DNA from: Nocardia cyriacigeorgica GUH-2
GTDB lineage: Bacteria > Actinomycetota > Actinomycetes > Mycobacteriales > Mycobacteriaceae
Length of the DNA: 64,000 bases
Assembly: GCF_000284035.1 (NCBI RefSeq)
Contig: NC_016887.1
Location: forward strand, 4,588,001-4,652,000
Direction: 5' to 3'
In this document: positions 1 through 8,638 of the stretch, one piece after another
Numbering within the stretch: the stretch's first letter is position 1
Layout: the number at the start of each line of letters is the position of its first letter
Program-made: the position numbers and the translations under genes
The notes under the pieces: model-generated
Database searches by the model: none
What the model was told of the DNA's origin: nothing
The model's input: the letters and a program-made list of their open reading frames with translations, nothing else

Positions 1-498
1 CACCACCGCGATCAACGCGCCGCCCAGCGCGCCGAGGCTGTAGGCCGCGTGCAGGCCCGACATGATCGGCCGCCGATAAGCACGTTGACAGTCGACCGCG
101 GCAGAGTTGGCCGCGACGTCCAGCACACCATGCGCGGCCCCGAAGATCAGCGCCGCGACACCGGCCGCCAGCGCCGTCCGGCAGGTTCCGAGCAGCGCCA
201 GACTCAGTGCGAACCCGAGACCGCCACCGGTCAACAGCGCGGACACCCCGTGACGCCCGGCGATCTGCCCGCCGACGCGCAAGCCCGCGACCATCCCGAC
301 CGCCGCCGCGAGCAGCACCACCGCCAGACCCGCGGTATCCAGCCCGGCAGCTTCCTGAACGGCCGGAATGCGCGTGCCCCAGACCGCGGTGACGACCCCG
401 AGCCCCACGAAGTAGCCGGTCAGCAGGGCTCGATCGCGGGCGAGGGCGCGCGGAACGGTCCGCACGGTTGCGGACGGCGGTGCGCCGACTATGGTCAT
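1..498 (-). CDS. MFS transporter, N-terminal part (cut by window start)
   Basis: The frame is open from an ATG at 498 to the window edge, giving 166 residues without a stop. The protein begins MTIVGAPPSATVRT and contains at least four hydrophobic segments; the stretch ALLTGYFVGLGVVTAVWGTR and the later GLHAAYSLGALGGALIAVV are typical of the YbjJ-like branch of the major facilitator superfamily, inner-membrane proton-driven transporters. The rest of the gene lies outside the window, so substrate and exact family cannot be judged. The upstream side is a gene-poor stretch of about 1.2 kb, so it probably has its own promoter there. Confidence 0.7.
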   Translation of the reverse strand, partial: MTIVGAPPSATVRTVPRALARDRALLTGYFVGLGVVTAVWGTRIPAVQEAAGLDTAGLAVVLLAAAVGMVAGLRVGGQIAGRHGVSALLTGGGLGFALSLALLGTCRTALAAGVAALIFGAAHGVLDVAANSAAVDCQRAYRRPIMSGLHAAYSLGALGGALIAVV

Positions 499-1100
499 GA
501 CAGCTCCCACGGGTGCAGCACGCCGATTTCCGCGGTGAAATACGCACCGAGAAATCGACAGCGGACAGACGGGTATAAGCCCCTTTTTCCGAATGGAATA
601 GGCGGCAAGATGTGTATCGGAGTGAATGAACGCCAGAGCCAATCCTCAGCGATTGCCCCTTCGATGTTTCAGAAAACTACCAGCAGATCCGATGCCCCAC
701 CATCCGAGACGACGTGCCGTGACCCGCTTCATAAGCCAGTAAGCACAGCTCTGATCAGCATTAGCTATCGCCCATAAGTTACCCATACACAGCGGATCCC
801 GACGACGTGGGTGCCCGCCGAGCCGAATAGAACCCCATCCCGGACGAAACAGCAGCCGCGCCACAGTGCCGACATTTTCCGGCTACCCCGTGGCATCCGA
901 AAATTCATGTACCCCGGGAATTCAGAGCTACCAGACCCCGAATATCCCGGCGGCAATCCGGCACAGAACTTCACACGCCATGGCCAGTAAGCGGGGTTTG
1001 CAGAATTCGCCGACTGGGGTGCGCGGACTCGGGCCGGGTTGCGAGTAGCGCGACCTCCGCCGCCCTCGATATCGTGCGCGCCCCGGCCGTAGAACGAGAA

Positions 1101-1127
1101 AGGCCCGGCTCGAAAGCCGGACCTTTT
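1101..1127 (+). terminator. Hairpin with T run, terminator-like
   Basis: AGGCCCGGCT and AGCCGGACCT form a ten-position stem with one mismatch around a CGAA loop, followed by TT. No gene obviously ends here on the + strand, so it may be a leftover of lost sequence. Confidence 0.4.
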
Positions 1128-1182
1128 ATCCGCGTGGACCTTGGGGGACCTTACTACAACCCTGAAACCGCAGGTAGAAGTA

Positions 1183-1314
1183 ATGAAACGCAGCCCTGAA
1201 ACCCTGGAAAGCCTGATCCGGAAGCTACCCGACACCACAGCACTGGCCCCGCCACCGGTGGAGCGACCCAAACCACAGCGGGCCCGGCAACTCGACGCCG
1301 AGGAAGTCGCATAG
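1183..1314 (+). CDS. Small ORF, possible remnant of a recombinase-type HTH protein
   Basis: ATG at 1183 to TAG at 1312-1314, 43 residues starting MKRSPETLESLIRKLPD and ending RQLDAEEVA. The ending looks like the beginning of the helix-turn-helix segment of small recombinase-associated DNA-binding proteins, where RQL..AEV would continue into the first helix; here the frame stops at that point. I recognise the style of the N-terminus from memory only. It may be a truncated copy or chance. Its position on one side of the hydrolase/TetR pair, with integrase debris on the other, is the reason to record it. Confidence 0.3.
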   Translation: MKRSPETLESLIRKLPDTTALAPPPVERPKPQRARQLDAEEVA

Positions 1315-1675
1315 CCGATCACCGGCTACCCCTGTCGCCTCGTGACGAGAGGGCACTGTCCTGACCAAACTCCGCGAACGTCGAGTACAGACGCTAGACA
1401 CCCACCCACGGACGACATCGCCCGTAATCAATGGGACGAGCCAACCCGACCGGTCTACAGCAACCGCCCTCCGTTGCCACCAGAGCTACCCGATTCGCCG
1501 AGTCGGCCACTCGAGCGGAAGCCTGCGCGTTTCCGATGAGCTCGGCGGCGCTACTACAGCGGTGAAAACGACATCGGCAGCGACGATCTCATCTGGAGCG
1601 GCGCACCTGGCCGCAGCCGCAGACTCGACACCAGTTTTCCGTCGACTGTATTACCGGAACAGGAGCGCCCAGGGT

Positions 1676-2560
1676 TCAATTGCCGATGAGGTCACGAATG
1701 GCAGCGGTGACTTCGGCAGGACATTCCTCGGGGAGGAAATGCCCGCAGGGCAGGACATGGGTGCGCAGGTCAAGCGCCCAGTCGGACCATATCCGCTGAG
1801 GATCGAAGGGCAATATGGTGTCGCCCGGATCCTGCCACATCGCCAAGACGGGCATCGTCAACCGACGGTCGGCGTCGCGGTCGCTGCGGTCGTGTTCTGC
1901 GTCGACGAACGCGCTGGCACGGTAGTCCTGACAGATCGCATGGATCGCTTGCGGAGCGCGCACCGCGGCCAGGTAGACGTCCCGGATTCCGGTGGGGATC
2001 GCCTCCGCCGACGCTGTCCAGGTATCCAGGAAATGCCCGAAGAACGTGTCCGGATCGGCGGCGATCATCCGCTCAGGGAGGTCGGATGGTTGGGCGAGGA
2101 GGTACAGATGGAACGCGAACACCCCACCGACACCGTTGAGCGCAGCCCAGTTGTCAACGGTGGGAATCACGTCGAGTACACCGACATGCTCGATGACATC
2201 GGGATGGTCGAGCGCCGCCCGGAGCGCCACCAGAGCGCCTCGGTCGTGCCCAATAACGCTGAACTGCTCGTGGCCGAGTTCGCGCATCACAGCGACCATC
2301 GTCGCCGCGGTGACCCGCTTGGCGTAATGCGCAGGGCTGTCATCCCCGGCAGGTGGGTCGCTGGCGCCGTAGCCCGGGAGGTCCGCGCACACCACTCGGT
2401 AGTCCTCGGCCAGCGACACCGCCACATGCCGCCACACGAGATGAGTTTGCGGAAAACCGTGTAGCAGCAGTACCGGATGGCCGGTACCCCCCTGAACCAC
2501 ATGCACGCCGGCGCCGTTCACCGACACCGTCTGCTCGACGAACCCTGGAATGCCGTTCAT
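1676..2560 (-). CDS. Alpha/beta-hydrolase, haloacetate-dehalogenase-like
   Basis: 294 residues from an ATG at 2560. The fold is shown by the oxyanion motif HGFPQTHLVW (34-43), the nucleophile elbow GHDRGA with Asp106, a catalytic-acid candidate Asp130 (VLDVIPT) and His274 in GHFLPEE. An Asp nucleophile and the GHFLPEE motif are typical of the fluoroacetate/haloacetate dehalogenase and epoxide hydrolase branch. Two residues used by characterised fluoroacetate dehalogenases are changed: the halide-binding Trp next to His151 is Leu152, and the second carboxylate-binding Arg after the elbow is Leu110. So the substrate is probably not a short haloacid. An upstream in-frame extension would run into the divergent tetR gene and was rejected. 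It is probably controlled by the TetR regulator encoded divergently at 2619. Confidence 0.8.
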   Translation of the reverse strand: MNGIPGFVEQTVSVNGAGVHVVQGGTGHPVLLLHGFPQTHLVWRHVAVSLAEDYRVVCADLPGYGASDPPAGDDSPAHYAKRVTAATMVAVMRELGHEQFSVIGHDRGALVALRAALDHPDVIEHVGVLDVIPTVDNWAALNGVGGVFAFHLYLLAQPSDLPERMIAADPDTFFGHFLDTWTASAEAIPTGIRDVYLAAVRAPQAIHAICQDYRASAFVDAEHDRSDRDADRRLTMPVLAMWQDPGDTILPFDPQRIWSDWALDLRTHVLPCGHFLPEECPAEVTAAIRDLIGN

Positions 2561-2574
2561 GCTGTAATACTCAA

Positions 2575-2612
2575 ACTGTACAACGTCCAATTCATATTGG
2601 GCACTGTACAGT
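2575..2612. promoter_or_regulatory. Candidate TetR operator between hydrolase and regulator
   Basis: ACTGTACA occurs twice in direct orientation, at 2575-2582 and 2603-2610; the second is part of the perfect 10-bp palindrome ACTGTACAGT (2603-2612). Between them lies CCAAT-TCAT-ATTGG (2587-2600). The block fills the 58-bp divergent intergenic space and is the obvious site for repression of both genes. Confidence 0.5.
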
Positions 2613-2618
2613 AGCCGG

Positions 2619-3248
2619 GTGGAACGCAGTCGCGCTCCCGGCCACAGAGCCGGCCTCACCCATGCGGCCGTACTCGGCGCGGCCCGGGAAGTCTTGGCGG
2701 AGAAGGGGTTGTCGGCCTTGACGATGCGCTCCTTGGCCAAGCGACTCGACGTCGCCCCGAATGCCCTCTACAGCCACGTCGCGAACAAGACGGCACTGAT
2801 CGACGATCTACTCGACGACGTGCTTGCCGCAGTCGATTCGCCGGCATCCGACATCGAAAACCCCACCGCCTGCCTGCATCAACTCATGGCTTCGACCTAT
2901 AACGTGCTGTTGGCCCATTCCGACCTGGTACCGCTCTACTTGAGCCGTCAGGGCGCGCGCGGCCCCAACGCACAGCGCCTCGGCGCCATCACGATCGATG
3001 TCCTGCGCCGAGCAGATGTTCCCGAACCCGCCGCGGCCGATGCTCTGCGCGTCCTGATCGTTTACACAATCGGCTTCGCCGCGTTCACCAGCGGCCTGCC
3101 CTCGGAAAACAACACCGAACACCAGCCGACCCCCAAGGCGCTGCGGGACAACTTCGACCAAGGATTGAGCTGGCTTCTCGCCGGGATCCAGCAGAGCCAG
3201 CCACCCGACCCGCGGACAGTGCCGCCGACTGTCCCGCGATCGACTTGA
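2619..3248 (+). CDS. TetR-family transcriptional regulator
   Basis: 209 residues. The N-terminal third has the TetR helix-turn-helix pattern: AAREVLAEKGLSALTMRSLAKRLDV followed by APNALYSHVANKTALIDDLLDD. The C-terminal helical region is of the TetR_C type and binds an unknown ligand. The chosen start is a GTG 6 nt after a TGTACAGT palindrome; no Shine-Dalgarno sequence is visible, so the message may be leaderless. The gene diverges from the hydrolase at 1676-2560 and probably represses it and itself through the palindromes between them. Confidence 0.85.
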   Translation: MERSRAPGHRAGLTHAAVLGAAREVLAEKGLSALTMRSLAKRLDVAPNALYSHVANKTALIDDLLDDVLAAVDSPASDIENPTACLHQLMASTYNVLLAHSDLVPLYLSRQGARGPNAQRLGAITIDVLRRADVPEPAAADALRVLIVYTIGFAAFTSGLPSENNTEHQPTPKALRDNFDQGLSWLLAGIQQSQPPDPRTVPPTVPRST

Positions 3249-3345
3249 CGCCGAATCTACGCCTCGGTCTTCTACGCCACGGCATCCAGTGACGTCCTCA
3301 CGCCTGCCACCGACCATCGGGTCAGCGGATCAGGCCGGAAACAGT

Positions 3346-3785
3346 TGGCTGCTCGGCGAAGCGATCGCCATCGACGAGGTGACCACCCGGGTGCTGCTGC
3401 GCTATCGCGCCCTCACCCTCGCCAAGGACCACCTCGCAGCCCTGCCGACCACACCCGCCGGCACCAAAGCCCTCCCGCTCGCCGACATCACCGGCGGCAA
3501 AGATTGGACCGACACCCCCGCACTGAAATCTCGTCTCGCAGGCGGATTCTGCCTACGCGCCCGCCCAAGGCCCCTGTCCCTACGCCAACATCTGCGAACA
3601 CTGCCCGAACTTCCGCACCGACGCCACCTACCTGCCCATCCTCGCCGCCCAACGCACCGACGCCCGCAAACTCGCCGACGACGCCCAACGCCGCGGCTGG
3701 ATCACCGAAGCCGAACGCCACCACCAACTCATCGCCCGCCTCGACGCCACCATCACCGACATCCAGAAATCAGCCGGATTACGCG
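3346..3785 (+). pseudogene. Tyrosine-recombinase C-terminal remnant, frameshifted
   Basis: The recognisable sequence starts in one frame (GTKALPLADITGGKDW, then ALKSRLAGGFC) and continues in the next frame from about 3557 (APAQGPCPYANICEHC, then RRGWITEAERHHQLIARLDA). Together these give the Cys-rich tail found at the C-terminus of site-specific integrases of actinobacterial transposons, where ACPYANICE.C.NF is a hallmark. The catalytic domain with its R-H-R-Y residues is absent and a one-base frameshift interrupts the tail. It is a decayed fragment lying directly against the transposase remnant at 3834. Confidence 0.6.
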
Positions 3786-3833
3786 AAACCCTCACCAACG
3801 GAACAAGATCAGCACAGATTAGCCGGATAATGC

Positions 3834-4043
3834 TACGACAACGCTGTCATCGAATCCTTCTGGGGCAGAACGCAAACCGAGCTACTCAACCGGCGACGGT
3901 GGAAGACCCGGATCGAGTTGGCCAACGCGATCTTCGAATACCTGGAGATCTTCCACAACCGCCGACGCCGTCACTCCGCCCTGGGAATGCGAACCCCGAT
4001 CGAATACGAAATGATGCAACCATCCATCCAACCCGTGGCCTGA
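3834..4043 (+). pseudogene. IS3-family transposase (OrfB) C-terminal remnant
   Basis: In frame: YDNAVIESFWGRTQTELL, followed by RIELANAIFEYLEIFHN and RRHSALGMRTPIEYE, ending in TGA at 4041-4043. This is the end of the DDE/rve integrase core of IS3-type transposases, with the final catalytic Glu in VIESFWG. No start codon or upstream two thirds are present. It begins immediately after the integrase remnant, so one element truncated the other. No clear terminal inverted repeat could be assigned. Confidence 0.8.
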
Positions 4044-4240
4044 AGTCCAGCATCCCGACTCCACAAATCCGGGGGAACATCACGCTCTCCGGATTAGCGG
4101 GGGAACCTCAGTCGACCCGCATCATCGCCAACGGGCACCGCGACTACAGAGCCGACAGCATCAACGAGCCGGACAACATTCACACCGGAGGGACGACAAA
4201 CGAAACCCGAAAACGCGGGGTTTCCGCGGGGCTGGGCCAA

Positions 4241-4281
4241 ATAAAACAGGTCAGGACCGATATTACATCGGTCCTGACCTG
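4241..4281 (-). terminator. Intrinsic terminator of the tRNA-Ala gene
   Basis: A perfect stem: CAGGTCAGGACCGAT (4247-4261) pairs with 4267-4281 around a five-base loop. Read on the minus strand it is followed by TTTTAT. It lies 10 nt beyond the tRNA 3' end. Confidence 0.85.
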
Positions 4282-4290
4282 CATTTTTGG

Positions 4291-4363
4291 TGGAGCTAAG
4301 GGGACTCGAACCCCTGACCCCCACACTGCCAGTGTGGTGCGCTACCAGCTGCGCCATAGCCCC
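4291..4363 (-). tRNA. tRNA-Ala (GGC anticodon)
   Basis: Minus-strand cloverleaf of 73 nt without encoded CCA. The acceptor stem GGGGCTA pairs with TAGCTCC and includes the G3:U70 wobble that identifies alanine tRNAs. The anticodon stem CCACA/TGTGG holds loop CTGGCAG, giving anticodon GGC (complement of 4328-4330), and the T arm contains GGTTCGAGTCC. A strong terminator follows. The integrase/transposase debris ends about 250 bp from its 3' end, so this tRNA may once have served as an integration site, although no duplicated 3' end is seen. Confidence 0.97.
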
Positions 4364-4461
4364 GAGTGGTGTGCCGCCGGTGTTCCCCGGCTGCCTGAAC
4401 GAAGTTACACCACGTGGGGACCGGGAACCAAATCGCCTCGATACGGGGGTTGAACGGCTGG

Positions 4462-5199
4462 TCAGGGGGTCAGGTCGGCGACCCAGTTCTGGTTGCCGAC
4501 GTCGATCTTGGTGGTGCCGTCGAAGACCGAGGGGGTGGCGGCGTCGTCGTCGAGGAGGGTGGTGAGGTCGGCGTCGGCTTTGACGGCATTGATCCGGGCG
4601 GCGTCGAGTTGGGCGCCGGAGGTGATGCAGTCGACGGCGGCGGGGGCGGCGCCGGATTCCCGGGCGAGCGCCGCGAGGTCGTCATTGCTCAGGTCAGAGC
4701 TGTTTTCCTTGGGCTGGCGGGTGGTGAACAGGGCGTCGTGGAACTTGGCGTAGACGGGACCGGAGCCTTCGGCGGCCACACATTGCAGGGCGGCAATGGC
4801 GCGGGTGGAGTAGTCGCCGCTGCCGGATTTGCCGTCGAGGAAGTTGACGAAGCGGTATCGGATGGCGAGCTTGCCTTCGTCGATCTTCTGGGCGATTTCC
4901 TGGCCGAAAATGTGCTCGAGCGCACCGCAGCCGGGGCACAGGGGGTCTTCGAAGACGTCGATGATCTTGGTCACGCCGGGGCGGCCGAGCACGATGGCGC
5001 CGTTGGGTTGCACCGCGGTCACCACCGCCGGGTCGCGGACCGGGCCGTAGCCGTCGTTGCGTACCTCGGCTTCCTCGCCCATCCAGCGGTAGGCCAGGAA
5101 GACGACCAGCGCGATCAGGACCAGCGCGACCGCGCCCAGCGCGTAGGTGGTCCTGCTGGACATGGGCCGGGGCGTGTAGTTCGACGGCGAAGTGCTCAC
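4462..5199 (-). CDS. DsbA-like thioredoxin-fold membrane-anchored protein
   Basis: 245 residues from a GTG at 5199 (VSTSPSN). A single transmembrane segment near residues 15-35 (YALGAVALVLIALVVFLAYR) places the rest outside the membrane. The extracytoplasmic domain holds a CPGC redox motif (DPLCPGCGALEHIF) and a TPSVF segment that fits the cis-proline loop, the plan of DsbA-like oxidoreductases of mycobacteria that form or reshuffle disulfides in exported proteins. It is the last gene of a minus-strand run starting at 9161. A longer in-frame extension to 5343 is basic and Pro/Ser-rich and was judged not to be coding. Confidence 0.8.
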   Translation of the reverse strand: MSTSPSNYTPRPMSSRTTYALGAVALVLIALVVFLAYRWMGEEAEVRNDGYGPVRDPAVVTAVQPNGAIVLGRPGVTKIIDVFEDPLCPGCGALEHIFGQEIAQKIDEGKLAIRYRFVNFLDGKSGSGDYSTRAIAALQCVAAEGSGPVYAKFHDALFTTRQPKENSSDLSNDDLAALARESGAAPAAVDCITSGAQLDAARINAVKADADLTTLLDDDAATPSVFDGTTKIDVGNQNWVADLTP

Positions 5200-5257
5200 C
5201 CGAACCACTTTGCCTCGAGTGCGCGCCGACGGCCGCCACACCCGCCGCAACGGCGCG

Positions 5258-6598
5258 CTACCGCCGGCCTTTCGCCTCGCCGTCGGCGTGCACGACCTGC
5301 TCGACGGAGTTCGCCGCCACTCCCCCGCCCGGCCCGCCATCACAGGTGCACGGCGCCGCCAGCTGGTCGGCTTCCTCGTCGACGGTCTCGATGCGCTTGT
5401 CCATCCGCACCTCCCCGCGCCGCATCGGTTCCGGGACCACCAGCCAGGCCACCGCCGCGACGGCCAGCAGCCCGCCGGTGACGATGAGCCCCACCCCGAA
5501 GTTCAACCGCTCGGCGATGAAACCGACGGCGATCGGGCCGAGCACCGCGCCGAGGTCGGCCGACATCTGGAACCCGGCCAGCACCGGCCCACCGCGCACC
5601 TTGGGGCCGATGATGTCGGCGACGGCCGCCTGCTGCGCCGGAGTGAACATGCCCGAGCCGAGGCCGGCGACAAACGACGACACCAGCAGCCAGATCAGGT
5701 TCGGTGCGATGCCCAGACCCGCCGTGCCGATGGCGCAGACGGTGGTGCCGATGATGAGGAAGGGTTTGCGGCCGAAGCGGTCGGAGAGCTGGCCGGAGAA
5801 GAACAGCACCACGGCATTGCCCGCGGCGAAGACGGTCAAGGCGACGCCCGCCATGCCTGCGGGCTGTTCCAGCACCTCCACCACCAGCAGCGGCACCAAT
5901 GCCATCCGCACGCCGAACACGGCCGCGCCGTTGGCGAAGTTGGACCACAGCACCGCCCGGTATTCCGAGCGTGCGAGTCCGTCGCGGAAGCTCATGCTCG
6001 GCGGTGCGGTGTCGGCGGTTTCCGGCGCGGCCAGGTGTGAATCGCGCAGGTTGACATAGACCACGCCGCAGGCGATGAGCAGCGCGATCGCATAGATCAG
6101 AAACGGCGCCCGCAGCCCGAACTCGGCCAGCAGACCGCCGATCAGCGGTCCGGCGAGCGAGCCGATGAGGAAACTGGTCGACCACAGGCCCGAGATGCGC
6201 CCGCGCTGGTCCGGCGGCGACATCCGGATCAGCAGGGCCAGCGACGACACCGTGAACATCGTCGAGCCGATCCCGCCGGCCGAGCGCAGCACCAGCAACT
6301 GCCAGTAGGTCTGCGCGAAGGCGCTGGCGCCGGTCGACACCGCGACGATGAGCAGGCCGCTGGTGTAGACCCAGCGCTCGCCGAGCTTCTGCACCAACCG
6401 GCCGCTCATCGGCGCGAACAGCAACCGCATCAGCGCGAACGCGCTGACGATGGCCGAGGCCGCCGCGAATCCGACGCCGAAGCTGCGCGCGTACTGCGGC
6501 AGCACGGGCGAGACGAGGCCGAATCCGATGGCGATGACGAACGCGGCCCCGACCAGGACCCAGATCTCGCGGGGCAGAGCTTTCGAACTAGCGGTCAC
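5258..6598 (-). CDS. MFS transporter (12-TM drug/metabolite exporter type)
   Basis: 446 residues from GTG 6598, whose codon lies inside the end of pgm (11-bp overlap), suggesting translational coupling. The sequence has about twelve hydrophobic segments; motif-A-like loops (GRLVQKLGERW after the second helix and GQLSDRFGRKPFLII in the second half) are typical of the major facilitator superfamily, DHA1/YajR-like exporters. The C-terminus is an unusual soluble tail with MDKRIETVDEEADQL and a CTC pair after the last helix. Substrate is unknown. It lies between pgm and the DsbA-like gene in one apparent operon. Confidence 0.85.
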   Translation of the reverse strand: MTASSKALPREIWVLVGAAFVIAIGFGLVSPVLPQYARSFGVGFAAASAIVSAFALMRLLFAPMSGRLVQKLGERWVYTSGLLIVAVSTGASAFAQTYWQLLVLRSAGGIGSTMFTVSSLALLIRMSPPDQRGRISGLWSTSFLIGSLAGPLIGGLLAEFGLRAPFLIYAIALLIACGVVYVNLRDSHLAAPETADTAPPSMSFRDGLARSEYRAVLWSNFANGAAVFGVRMALVPLLVVEVLEQPAGMAGVALTVFAAGNAVVLFFSGQLSDRFGRKPFLIIGTTVCAIGTAGLGIAPNLIWLLVSSFVAGLGSGMFTPAQQAAVADIIGPKVRGGPVLAGFQMSADLGAVLGPIAVGFIAERLNFGVGLIVTGGLLAVAAVAWLVVPEPMRRGEVRMDKRIETVDEEADQLAAPCTCDGGPGGGVAANSVEQVVHADGEAKGRR

Positions 6599-8228
6599 TC
6601 GATAGAGCTTGCCCCACCAGTTCCTCGGCGGCCGCTTGCACCTGCTCGAGGTGCTCGGGACCATGGAAGGACTCGGCGTAGATCTTGTATTTGTCCTCGG
6701 TGCCCGACGGGCGCGCGGCGAACCACGCGTTCTCGGTGGTCACCTTCAACCCGCCCAGCGGTGCGCCGTTGCCGCGGGCGCGGGTGAGCACCGCGGTGAT
6801 CGGTTCGCCGGCGATCTCGGACGCGCTGACTTGCTCGGGGGCCAGCTCGGCCAGCAGCTTCTTCTGCTCGGCGTCGGCGGGTGCGTCGACGCGGGCGTAG
6901 GCCGGGCTGCCGTAGCGGCGCTCGAGTTCGACATAGCGCGCCGACGGGCTCTGCCCGGTGACGGCGGTGATCTCGGCAGCCAGCAAAGCCAGCACGATGC
7001 CGTCCTTGTCGGTGGTCCAGACGCTGCCGTCCATCCGCAACAGCGACGCGCCCGCGCTCTCCTCACCGCCGAAAGCGAGGCTGCCGCTGAACAATCCGGG
7101 CACGAACCATTTGAACCCGACCGGCACCTCGTGCACGTCGCGACCCAGCACGCTGACCACGCGGTCGATCATCGACGAGGTGACGACGGTCTTGCCGATC
7201 TTGGTGAGCGCGTCCCAGCCCATCCGATTGGGCACCAGGTATTCGATGGCGACGGCGAGGAAGTGATTGGGGTTCATCAGCCCGCCGTCGGGGGTGACGA
7301 TGCCGTGGCGGTCGGCGTCGGCGTCGTTGCCGGTGGAGATGTCGTAATCGTCCTTGATCGACACCAGCGAGTTCATCGCGAACCGGGACGACGGATCCAT
7401 CCGGATCTTGCCGTCGGAGTCCAGCGGCATGAACCGCCAGGTCGGATCGACCAGCGGGTTGACCACCTCGAGTTCGAGGTCGAAGCGCTGCCCGATCTCC
7501 TCCCAGTAGTCGACGCTGGCCCCGCCCATCGGATCGGCGCCGAGCCGGATGCCCGCGCCGCGGATGGCATCGAGGTTGAGCACGCTGGGCAGGTCGGCGA
7601 TGTAGTGGTCGAGGTAGTCGTAGCGCTGCACGGTGGGCAGGGCCTGGGCGAGGGTGCCGTGCTTGACCTCGGCGAGGCCGCCGCGCAGCAGCTCGTTGGC
7701 ACGCTCGGCGATGGCGTCGGTGGCGACGGTGTCGGCCGGCCCGCCGTGCGGCGGGTTGTATTTGATGCCGCCGTCGCGGGGCGGATTGTGCGAGGGGGTG
7801 ACGACGATGCCGTCGGCCTGGTGTTTGGTGCCGCCGCGGTTGTGGCGCAGGACGGCATGGCTGAGCGCGGGGGTCGGGGTGTAGCGGTCGCGGGAGTCGA
7901 TCATCGCGGTGACGCCGTTGGCGGCGAGCACCTCGAGCACCGTGGTCCAGGCAGGCTCGGACAGCGCATGGGTGTCGCGCGCCAGATAGACCGGACCGGT
8001 GATGCCGCGGGTGGCCCGGTACTCCACGATGGCCTGGGTGATGGCGAGGATGTGGGCTTCGTTGAATGTGGTGTCCAGGCTGGACCCGCGGTGGCCGGAG
8101 GTGCCGAACGACACCAGCTGAGCCGGCTCGGCCGGGTCCGGGATCCGGGTGTAGTAGGCGGTCACCAGGCCGGGGACGTCCACGAGGTCGCTCGGCCGCG
8201 CGGGCCGTCCGGCTCGATCGTGCGCCAT
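6588..8228 (-). CDS. pgm: Phosphoglucomutase (alpha-D-glucose phosphate-specific)
   Basis: 546 residues, the same length as the E. coli enzyme, from an ATG at 8228 preceded by GGGAGATCCCAGC. It interconverts glucose 1-phosphate and glucose 6-phosphate in the cytoplasm, feeding UDP-glucose, trehalose and glycogen synthesis. The active-site phosphoserine is Ser146 in VVTPSHNPPRDGG, the Mg-binding loop is DADADRHGI, and the sugar-phosphate recognition segments GGEESAG and RPSGTEDKYKIY are intact. It follows the crcB pair by 47 bp and overlaps the next MFS gene. Confidence 0.95.
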   Translation of the reverse strand: MAHDRAGRPARPSDLVDVPGLVTAYYTRIPDPAEPAQLVSFGTSGHRGSSLDTTFNEAHILAITQAIVEYRATRGITGPVYLARDTHALSEPAWTTVLEVLAANGVTAMIDSRDRYTPTPALSHAVLRHNRGGTKHQADGIVVTPSHNPPRDGGIKYNPPHGGPADTVATDAIAERANELLRGGLAEVKHGTLAQALPTVQRYDYLDHYIADLPSVLNLDAIRGAGIRLGADPMGGASVDYWEEIGQRFDLELEVVNPLVDPTWRFMPLDSDGKIRMDPSSRFAMNSLVSIKDDYDISTGNDADADRHGIVTPDGGLMNPNHFLAVAIEYLVPNRMGWDALTKIGKTVVTSSMIDRVVSVLGRDVHEVPVGFKWFVPGLFSGSLAFGGEESAGASLLRMDGSVWTTDKDGIVLALLAAEITAVTGQSPSARYVELERRYGSPAYARVDAPADAEQKKLLAELAPEQVSASEIAGEPITAVLTRARGNGAPLGGLKVTTENAWFAARPSGTEDKYKIYAESFHGPEHLEQVQAAAEELVGQALSSDR

Positions 8229-8275
8229 GCTGGGATCTCCCTTCCGGGTCGGCTGTGCCCGGCTCGTCATCAGAA

Positions 8276-8638
8276 TCATGTGAACAGCCATTCGGTCATG
8301 GACGCGGCGGCGTACACCACGGCCAGGCAGGTCGCGACGCTCAGCACGATGTTGCCGAGGGCGTAGCCGTACGCACCGTCGGACACCAGCCTGATCGTCT
8401 CGTAGCCGAACGTGCTGAACGTGGTGAGCGCGCCGCAGAATCCGGTTTCCGCGCCAGCCACCAGCCAGCCGTTCGCCCCCGCCCCGATCAGTGCACCGAG
8501 CAGCGCCGAACCGACAATGTTAACCGTCAAAGTCCCCAGCGGCAGCATGGAATTCGAACGGGCGGTGACGGCCCGGTCGATGAGGTAGCGCGCCGGGGCT
8601 CCGAGCATTCCGCCGGCGATCACCCAGATCGCTGTCAT
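8276..8638 (-). CDS. crcB2: Fluoride channel CrcB/FluC, second subunit
   Basis: 120 residues with four hydrophobic segments. GGMLGAPARYLIDR at the N-terminus and GALTTFSTFGYE in the third helix are the FluC signatures; the TTFSTF break carries the phenylalanines and Na+-site residues of the dual-topology fluoride pore. The partner gene lies just upstream, the usual arrangement where two homologues form an antiparallel heterodimer. Its ATG overlaps the stop of a 24-codon ORF (ATGA), and the ribosome-binding site GGAGGTGA lies inside that ORF. Confidence 0.95.
   Translation of the reverse strand: MTAIWVIAGGMLGAPARYLIDRAVTARSNSMLPLGTLTVNIVGSALLGALIGAGANGWLVAGAETGFCGALTTFSTFGYETIRLVSDGAYGYALGNIVLSVATCLAVVYAAASMTEWLFT

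Larger units (their letters stand above)
499..1675. other. Gene-poor interval with possible mobile-element debris
   Basis: About 1.2 kb without a convincing full gene. The part near 530-700 is visibly richer in A/T than the surroundings and probably holds the promoter of the MFS gene. A terminator-like hairpin lies at 1101-1127 and a 43-codon ORF at 1183-1314. Open frames in the remainder do not look like proteins. Confidence 0.5.

Noticed and set aside
4291..4363. Attachment-site duplication of the tRNA-Ala 3' end
   Set aside because: No second copy of the tRNA 3' sequence was found by eye in the nearby mobile-element debris.
6609..8366. A 585-codon open frame on the strand opposite pgm
   Set aside because: It mirrors the third-position G/C bias of the real gene; the translated product is Gly/Val/Arg/His-rich and lacks any family motif, whereas the opposite strand encodes a full phosphoglucomutase.
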